DNA of 7,322 bases, taken from an uncultured Ruminococcus sp. GTDB taxonomy: Bacteria; Bacillota; Clostridia; Oscillospirales; Acutalibacteraceae. Location of the stretch: the NCBI GenBank assembly GCA_900554995.1, contig USJJ01000055.1, forward strand, positions 1 through 7,322. Reading direction: 5' to 3'. This document shows, piece by piece, positions 1-3,808 of this stretch; the first letter of the stretch is position 1; each line of letters begins with the position of its first letter. Below the pieces are notes generated by a model. That model did no database searches. It saw nothing but the letters and a program-made list of their open reading frames with translations, and was not told the DNA's origin. Made by a program: the position numbers and the translations under genes.

Positions 1-81
1 GATTTTTGTTTTTTATTTTAATTCTTTAGTATCCGTGTTGATATTTTGCTAATATGCATTTTGCGTTTGATAAAATTTTTT

Positions 82-109
82 GAGTCGCTTTTGCGGCTCT
101 TTTCTTTTT
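82..109 (+). terminator. Intrinsic terminator of an upstream gene outside the window
   Basis: A 7-bp stem, GAGTCGC (82-88) against GCGGCTC (93-99) with one G-T wobble and a TTTT loop, is followed by a T-rich tract (100-109, one C). The T tract lies on the + side, so it ends a plus-strand transcript entering from the left. Bases 1-81 are AT-rich and hold nothing else I can support. Confidence 0.8.
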
Positions 110-120
110 ATGAACGCGTC

Positions 121-149
121 TTGACAACTCACAGGCTAAATGTTATTCT
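121..149 (+). promoter_or_regulatory. Sigma-A type promoter for the two-TM protein gene
   Basis: A perfect -35 TTGACA (121-126), a 17-bp spacer and a -10 TATTCT (144-149) preceded by an extended -10 TGT (141-143). The start of transcription would be near 156, giving a leader of about 43 nt before the ATG at 199. Confidence 0.65.
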
Positions 150-198
150 GTATTTCAGAAAGTTGAAATAATCCGCGAATACGGAAGAGGATGATAAT

Positions 199-1407
199 AT
201 GAAATTCCCAAAGCTAAGGCAAACCGCTTTGTGCAACTTCGTTTTGTTTTTGCCTTTGATATTATGCTTTTTGCCGCTTATATTGATCGGCTTCGGAGAT
301 TACGGCGTTTTCGGCTTGCTCGTTTTTCCCGGAATGATTCTTGCACTTGTTTACATTTTTAAAAACTTTGCATTCCTTATGCTGATGGATTTTACCCTGG
401 GAACAATAAAAGCTCAGAAAAAAGATGCCGAGGAATTTCGAACGGATAAGAACGGAAAAACACGTGAAGAAATTGAGCGAAGATTTATTATACGATGTGA
501 GTCGTTAGGCAAAAAGGAATCTGCAATGAATAAGGCGCTTATGCCCGTGTGTCTTGTTCACAAAGCCGTTCCGTCGATGCAGATTTTCTATTCTGTTATC
601 AACAAAAACGTCGCCGTTTTTTCTTTTGAATCTCTCACGGAAAAGGAATTTGAAAATGCTCTCAAGCTGGCACGGATTCATCTGAGATCAATTGCAAACA
701 GCAAGGATAAATTCAAAAGATTCAGAACAAAAGAAGAGAAGAATGCTCCTGCCTGTCGAGCGGATGTTGCGATATTTCTCGTAGATAACCTTGACGAATC
801 AATAAAAAAGCGTGTCAGGAAAGAATGTGTTTCAACCGACGCCTCATGCTTTTTGCCGTGTGTTGTTGACTGCAAAAACAGAGCATATTATTTTGACGCC
901 GAAAAGGAATTTTTTGAGTTCGGTATGATGGCAAAGCCGCCAAGGAACTACGCTATTTCGGTCGCCAAGAAGATACTTTTCAGCGGCAGACCGCCTTATA
1001 AAACTTCCACTCCCGCTCCGCTTAAGCACCCCGAGGACGAGGAGGTTCTGAATATGTCACTTTGGGATTTTTATAAGGATTTCAAAAACACAAGTGTTAA
1101 AGAAGAAAACGATTTTTTAAAGGAAGTGCGCAGACAGCTAAAAAGACTTGAAGAGGGCAATTTTGAAATAATTGATGAAATTGTCTACTTCAAACAAAAT
1201 GACAGAATCATCACTTTGCCGCTCCTTCCCGACGCGGATAACGAAAAGGATGTGTTTCTTACCGTTGACGATGCGTGCTTTTGCAGAGGAAACGATAAAT
1301 ATCCACGCAAAAGACTGCTGAAAAAGATTGAAAAAAACGCCGCGCTTCATTACATTGCCGACGAGCTCAAGAAGCAAGGCTACACAGTCGATTTAGATGA
1401 AATATAA
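199..1407 (+). CDS. Two-TM membrane protein with a large cytoplasmic domain, function unknown
   Basis: This 402-residue protein is not one I recognise by name. Two closely spaced hydrophobic segments lie at about residues 12-32 and 36-65, with basic residues before the first (MKFPKLRQ). That predicts both ends in the cytoplasm, with about 335 residues following TM2. The soluble part is rich in Lys, Glu and Phe, has a charged stretch after TM2 (about 70-95), and carries cysteines at 210, 217, 221 and 225 and a Cys-Phe-Cys at 360-362. No catalytic motif is obvious. The start is supported by AGAGGATG about 8 nt upstream and a promoter at 121-149. It stands alone: a terminator lies upstream and a stem-loop follows the stop. 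It converges on the SGNH hydrolase gene. It is probably a lineage-specific hypothetical family; a scaffold or sensor role would be a guess. Confidence 0.85.
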   Translation: MKFPKLRQTALCNFVLFLPLILCFLPLILIGFGDYGVFGLLVFPGMILALVYIFKNFAFLMLMDFTLGTIKAQKKDAEEFRTDKNGKTREEIERRFIIRCESLGKKESAMNKALMPVCLVHKAVPSMQIFYSVINKNVAVFSFESLTEKEFENALKLARIHLRSIANSKDKFKRFRTKEEKNAPACRADVAIFLVDNLDESIKKRVRKECVSTDASCFLPCVVDCKNRAYYFDAEKEFFEFGMMAKPPRNYAISVAKKILFSGRPPYKTSTPAPLKHPEDEEVLNMSLWDFYKDFKNTSVKEENDFLKEVRRQLKRLEEGNFEIIDEIVYFKQNDRIITLPLLPDADNEKDVFLTVDDACFCRGNDKYPRKRLLKKIEKNAALHYIADELKKQGYTVDLDEI

Positions 1408-1413
1408 CAAGAC

Positions 1414-1447
1414 GAAACAGCGACCCGCACAAGTGAGCCGCTGTTTC
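1414..1447. terminator. Stem-loop between convergent genes, possible bidirectional terminator
   Basis: A perfect 9-bp inverted repeat, GAAACAGCG (1414-1422) and CGCTGTTTC (1439-1447), has a small CAC/GTG apical pairing inside (1428-1430 with 1433-1435). It starts 7 nt after the stop of the two-TM gene and lies downstream of the hydrolase on the other strand, where a terminator for both is expected. Neither side has a clean U tract (TATTC on +, GTCTTGTT on -), so termination strength is uncertain. Confidence 0.55.
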
Positions 1448-1557
1448 TATTCAGCAAAGAGTTTATATAATAGAGTATTTTTTCATTTCAATTGATCCGC
1501 CGGGGTAAGGACAAATGCCTCGGTATCTTTGCTATTTAAAGCATCGACAATCCCGTT

Positions 1558-2409
1558 TTAAAATGCAAAGTTGAAGTTGCCCGTTGCAACATTGGCAAGG
1601 AAGATAAGTATCTGACCTATCGGCGTGCCGAAATATTCGATAAGATAATCCCTGTCGATTCCCTGCGCATTTACCGTTACGTCGGCAGAGGATGCAAGCC
1701 CGATATTGCAAAGCTCTGTCTGAACGCATTTTGCAAGCTCAATATTGCCCAGTGCATTCGGGTGGATTGTATCGGTTGATACGCAGTCTCTTCTGCCGTC
1801 AAACACCTCGCTTGTGTCAACGACATAGATATTCTGAGGCTTTTCCTCGCAGTATCTCTCAATTGCGTCATTGATGCGCTTCGCCGCCTCTTTATACGGC
1901 TTTCTCGCATAGTCAAAGGTCCACGATGTGTAAAGAAGCTGAACAAGTATCACTGCGTCGGGATTCAGCTCGTGAATCCTATCCATACTCTTTGAAAAAT
2001 TATCGTAGTAGGTTTCACCTATCTTGTCGAATTTTGAATAATCATTGAAGATAATTCCCTGTGCAATTAGCAAGGCGGCGTGATCAAGCAGGAAGTCGTT
2101 TCCGCCGACGGATACGCTGATAATATCAGCCCATTTAACTGCCTCAATATATTCCTCGTCGGTCAAAAGGCGGTTGCAAAGCCCGATGCTGTTCCTTCCC
2201 ATAACGCCGAGATTCTTATAGTTATATCCGTTCGTGTCGGCAACAATTTTACCGTAAGAAGCCTCATCCGGATTTTTAATTCCGAAGCCCTCGGCAATTG
2301 AATCGCCGAGCATTAGATAATTCAACGTCTCCTTTGCACTCGCCGCAACGGAAACAATTCCGATGCAGATAATGACTGCAAGAATAACCGCAACGATTTT
2401 CTTAAACAT
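1558..2409 (-). CDS. Secreted SGNH/GDSL-family hydrolase (esterase/lipase-like)
   Basis: The predicted product has 283 residues. An N-terminal signal peptide (basic MFKK, hydrophobic 5-22) probably ends at the ASA site (residues 23-25). All SGNH blocks are present: GDS with the nucleophile Ser37 in LMLGDSIAEG, block II Gly71 and Asn73 (GRNS), block III GGND (102-105) with the oxyanion Asn104, and block V DTIHP with Asp213 and His216. The family hydrolyses ester bonds in lipids, acylated glycans or peptidoglycan modifications; the substrate cannot be told. The ATG at 2409 is preferred because the open frame upstream (to 2502) runs through a consensus promoter. GGGGTG (2422-2427) lies 12 nt before this ATG, and an in-frame TTG two codons earlier (2413-2415) is an alternative start. 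The C-terminal 40 residues are a hydrophobic extension after the catalytic domain. The frame continues for 24 plausible codons beyond the TAA, so the protein may be slightly truncated. It is transcribed divergently from ogt. Confidence 0.9.
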   Translation of the reverse strand: MFKKIVAVILAVIICIGIVSVAASAKETLNYLMLGDSIAEGFGIKNPDEASYGKIVADTNGYNYKNLGVMGRNSIGLCNRLLTDEEYIEAVKWADIISVSVGGNDFLLDHAALLIAQGIIFNDYSKFDKIGETYYDNFSKSMDRIHELNPDAVILVQLLYTSWTFDYARKPYKEAAKRINDAIERYCEEKPQNIYVVDTSEVFDGRRDCVSTDTIHPNALGNIELAKCVQTELCNIGLASSADVTVNAQGIDRDYLIEYFGTPIGQILIFLANVATGNFNFAF

Positions 2410-2438
2410 CTTCAACTGCAACACCCCGTTAAAAACAA

Positions 2439-2472
2439 ATTCAAGGGAACGCAAGCCTGCATTTCCTTGAAT
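2439..2472 (-). promoter_or_regulatory. Inverted repeat at the hydrolase transcription start: operator or leader hairpin
   Basis: ATTCAAGG (2439-2446) and CCTTGAAT (2465-2472) are perfect 8-bp inverted repeats, with an inner GCA/TGC pairing. On the minus strand the repeat begins just after the -10 element and spans the predicted transcription start near 2467. This position fits a repressor operator better than an RNA hairpin, because much of the 5' arm would not be transcribed. Confidence 0.45.
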
Positions 2473-2473
2473 G

Positions 2474-2502
2474 ATTATACTAAAATAGTTTTTTGTTGTC
2501 AA
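2474..2502 (-). promoter_or_regulatory. Consensus sigma-A promoter of the SGNH hydrolase gene
   Basis: On the minus strand: TTGACA (2497-2502), exactly 17 bp, then TATAAT (2474-2479), a full consensus match. It begins only 3 bp after the stop codon of the upstream micropeptide ORF and lies inside the open frame that extends the hydrolase to 2502. That places the true hydrolase start downstream of it. Confidence 0.85.
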
Positions 2503-2505
2503 TGA

Positions 2506-2580
2506 TTAACCGAGAACGCCGATAATGACTTTTATAAGGTCAATAATGTCATAAATAAAAGTAAGGACTGCGCTGAGCAT
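2506..2580 (-). CDS. 24-residue amphipathic hydrophobic micropeptide (unannotated small ORF)
   Basis: An ATG at 2578-2580 opens a 24-codon frame ending in TAA (2506-2508). The peptide begins MLSAVLTFIYD and ends VIIGVLG. It is almost entirely Ile, Leu, Val and Phe, with the few polar residues (Ser3, Thr7, Asp11, Asp14, Lys17) spaced 3-4 apart, so they fall on one face of a helix. Translation signals are excellent: AAAGGGGTG (2588-2596) sits 7 nt before the ATG. Transcription signals are also excellent: a perfect consensus promoter at 2612-2640. Together these make a real gene likely despite its size. The shape recalls phenol-soluble modulins and delta-lysin, or membrane peptides of type I toxin systems, but no homology can be claimed from such a short sequence. 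It could instead act as a leader peptide for the hydrolase, which has its own promoter right after the stop. Confidence 0.65.
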   Translation of the reverse strand: MLSAVLTFIYDIIDLIKVIIGVLG

Positions 2581-2611
2581 TACATTTCACCCCTTTGCCG
2601 ATGCTTTATAG

Positions 2612-2640
2612 ATTATATATTACTTTTTTACTTATGTCAA
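2612..2640 (-). promoter_or_regulatory. Consensus sigma-A promoter of the micropeptide gene
   Basis: On the minus strand: TTGACA (2635-2640), 17 bp, TATAAT (2612-2617), a full consensus match. The predicted start is near 2605, giving a leader of about 25 nt with a strong Shine-Dalgarno. Its -35 box is 2 bp from the -35 box of the divergent ogt promoter. Confidence 0.8.
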
Positions 2641-2642
2641 CA

Positions 2643-2671
2643 TTGAACAACTATATGTTTTATGATAAAAT
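2643..2671 (+). promoter_or_regulatory. Probable promoter of ogt
   Basis: TTGAAC (2643-2648), a 17-bp spacer and TAAAAT (2666-2671) form a good but non-perfect sigma-A promoter. It is divergent from, and back-to-back with, the micropeptide promoter. Confidence 0.55.
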
Positions 2672-2697
2672 AATTTGTACAGAATCGGAGTGATAAT

Positions 2698-3222
2698 ATG
2701 ATCGTTTATTCTGAATACAACAGCGACTTGGGAACTCTGACACTCGCCGCCGACGGCAATAAACTAATAGGTCTCTGGATAGAGGGACAGAAATATTTTC
2801 TCTCAACAATTGAGAAAGCAGTCACCCTTGACGATAGTAACACCACCATTGTCAAAGCGAAGGATTGGCTTGACAGGTATTTTAGGGGCGAACGTCCGAG
2901 CGTATCCGAGTTGAAGCTTGCTCCGTCGGGAAGCGAATTTCGGCGTGCGGTTTGGAAAATTCTCTGCGGCATTCCTTACGGCGAGGTAATCACCTACGGT
3001 GAAATTGCAAAATTGATCGCCCGACAGAACGGTCTCTCTTCTATGTCGGCACAGGCAGTCGGCAATGCTGTGGGACACAACCCGATTTCAATTATAATCC
3101 CCTGCCATCGAGTTGTAGGCACCAACGGCAGTCTCACCGGCTACGCCGGCGGAATTGATAAAAAAATATACCTCCTCCGCCACGAAGGCGTGGACACGGA
3201 TAAATTTTATGATCCCCGATGA
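2698..3222 (+). CDS. ogt: Methylated-DNA--protein-cysteine methyltransferase (O6-alkylguanine-DNA alkyltransferase)
   Basis: This DNA repair protein moves the alkyl group from O6-alkylguanine in DNA to its own cysteine in a suicide reaction. At 174 residues it has the usual size of a stand-alone Ogt/MGMT without the Ada sensor domain. An N-terminal ribonuclease-H-like domain (about 1-75) is followed by the DNA-binding and catalytic domain (about 78-165). The active site PCHRV is intact, with acceptor Cys136 and His137. The substrate-pocket residues in ITYGE (Tyr100) and GYAGG (Tyr149) are present. The usual arginine finger (RAVG) is replaced by Gln119 in AQAVG; as far as I recall this is common in clostridial members. 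The start has GGAGTG (2687-2692) 5 nt upstream. The gene appears to be monocistronic in function: the next promoter begins 6 bp after its TGA stop, with no terminator between, so some read-through into the riboswitch leader is possible. Confidence 0.95.
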   Translation: MIVYSEYNSDLGTLTLAADGNKLIGLWIEGQKYFLSTIEKAVTLDDSNTTIVKAKDWLDRYFRGERPSVSELKLAPSGSEFRRAVWKILCGIPYGEVITYGEIAKLIARQNGLSSMSAQAVGNAVGHNPISIIIPCHRVVGTNGSLTGYAGGIDKKIYLLRHEGVDTDKFYDPR

Positions 3223-3227
3223 AATAA

Positions 3228-3256
3228 TTGACATAACCCAAAAATAATGTTATCAT
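3228..3256 (+). promoter_or_regulatory. Promoter of the riboswitch-controlled operon
   Basis: A perfect -35 TTGACA (3228-3233), a 17-bp spacer and a -10 TATCAT (3251-3256) with extended -10 TGT (3248-3250). The predicted transcription start, near 3263, falls at the foot of the riboswitch P1 stem. No other good promoter is seen before the gene at 3705, so this is likely the sole promoter of the operon. Confidence 0.8.
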
Positions 3257-3264
3257 TTTAAAAA

Positions 3265-3351
3265 GCATATCAGAGGGAAGTTCGGTGAAAATCCGTCGCA
3301 ACAGCCATTACCGTGATTGAAGTGATTCATAAGTCGGAATACCTGATACGC
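3265..3351 (+). ncRNA. Cobalamin riboswitch aptamer (short form)
   Basis: The core motifs of the cobalamin riboswitch are present in order: GGGAA (3275-3279), the GGTGAAAATCC hairpin segment (3284-3294, closed by CGG/CCG), GCAACAGCC (3298-3306), a 4-bp stem with a GUGA tetraloop (3318-3329) and the B12 box AAGTCGGAATACCTG (3331-3345). GCATATCAG (3265-3273) pairs with CTGATACGC (3343-3351) with one mismatch, closing the aptamer as P1. At about 87 nt it lacks long peripheral arms, so it resembles the compact variants. It senses a cobalamin and switches off downstream expression when ligand is plentiful. The downstream genes, a transcobalamin-like protein and a probable ECF component, agree with this. 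The exact subclass and ligand (adenosyl- or aquo/methyl-cobalamin) cannot be read by eye. Confidence 0.85.
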
Positions 3352-3367
3352 CGTAATAATAATCTTT

Positions 3368-3442
3368 GGGCAGGAAAGAAACGCAAACTGTATTCGCCTT
3401 TTAAAAAGGGTTCGGATACGGTCAATATGTTTTTGCCCGCCC
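3368..3442 (+). promoter_or_regulatory. Riboswitch expression platform: long hairpin and candidate antiterminator pairing
   Basis: ACTGTATTCG (3387-3396) pairs over 10 bp, with two wobbles, with CGGATACGGT (3413-3422); CCTT/AAGG pairs inside it. Outside this hairpin GGGCA (3368-3372) can pair with TGCCC (3434-3438). A shifted pairing of GGGCAGG (3368-3374) with CCCGCCC (3436-3442, one mismatch) would occupy the 5' arm of the terminator stem. That would form an antiterminator, although which state the ligand favours is inference. Confidence 0.5.
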
Positions 3443-3460
3443 GGAAAGGACGGTTTTTTT
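3437..3460 (+). terminator. Riboswitch-controlled intrinsic terminator
   Basis: CCGCCC (3437-3442) pairs with GGACGG (3448-3453) around a GGAAA loop, with one C-A mismatch, and is followed directly by seven T (3454-3460). The AAAGGA at 3445-3450 is also the only Shine-Dalgarno for the ATG at 3461, 10 nt away, so the same hairpin could block translation of the small ORF that follows. Confidence 0.7.
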
Positions 3461-3808
3461 ATGTCTGAAAAGACAAAAGAAGAATACCTTGATTTGCTCA
3501 GGGCTGTTGCGGTCAAAGAGAATCGGCTTCCGAAAAAAAGTGACTTCCCGCCGCACGATGTAAACAAGATCAAAGGTTATTTCGGCCCGTGGCCATGAGC
3601 TCTTGAGGCTGCCGGCTTAAAAGAGTCGAAGCAGGCCGAACGCAAACAGCGCAATTACGAAAAGAGACAGCGTGCACGGGCACGCAAAAAAAGAGGAGAA
3701 GAAAATGCTAAAAAAATTAATTTCGATTATTCTTTCAATAATAATGATCCTCTCTTGCATTTCTTTGAATGTTTTCGCAGAGGACAACGCAGTCAGCGCC
3801 AAGGTTAA
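3461..3808 (+). pseudogene. HNH-associated-repeat-like small protein, interrupted by TGA
   Basis: The frame starts at the ATG right after the terminator T tract and encodes 45 residues up to GYFGPWP. It then meets TGA (3596-3598) and continues as ALEAAGLKESKQAER and a Lys/Arg-rich tail. Read through, FGPWP-x-ALEAAGL matches the signature of the homing-endonuclease-associated repeat family (FGSW..ALeaAGl), a small putative DNA-binding repeat. Related sequences, as I recall them, have Arg at the broken position, so a single CGA to TGA change explains the stop. The downstream frame runs on to TAA at 3806-3808, overlapping the next gene by 104 nt and losing protein-like character after about 3704, so the original stop may also be gone. 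No nuclease domain is present. TGA ends other genes here, so recoding is unlikely. A 45-residue product could still be made. Confidence 0.6.

Noticed and set aside
2410..2502. N-terminal extension of the SGNH hydrolase to an ATG at 2502
   Set aside because: The extension covers the consensus promoter and the inverted repeat and puts 31 unrelated residues before a clear signal peptide. The start at 2409 (or a TTG two codons earlier) fits better.
3112..3132. Alkyltransferase-like (ATL) protein without acceptor cysteine
   Set aside because: The motif is PCHRV with Cys136 present, not the Trp-substituted form found in ATL proteins.
3253..3573. Minus-strand open frame of 106 codons across the riboswitch
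   Set aside because: It is a shadow of the structured leader and the small ORF on the other strand. The product has no recognisable features and no ribosome binding site was found.
3596..3598. TGA read as a sense codon (Trp, Gly or selenocysteine)
   Set aside because: TGA terminates ogt and the 736-residue gene in the same window, and no selenocysteine insertion element is apparent next to it. A CGA to TGA mutation is simpler.
3672..3704. Upstream GTG start of the 736-residue protein
   Set aside because: It would add 11 charged residues before the signal peptide and has no good ribosome binding site, whereas the ATG at 3705 has GAGGAG at ideal distance.
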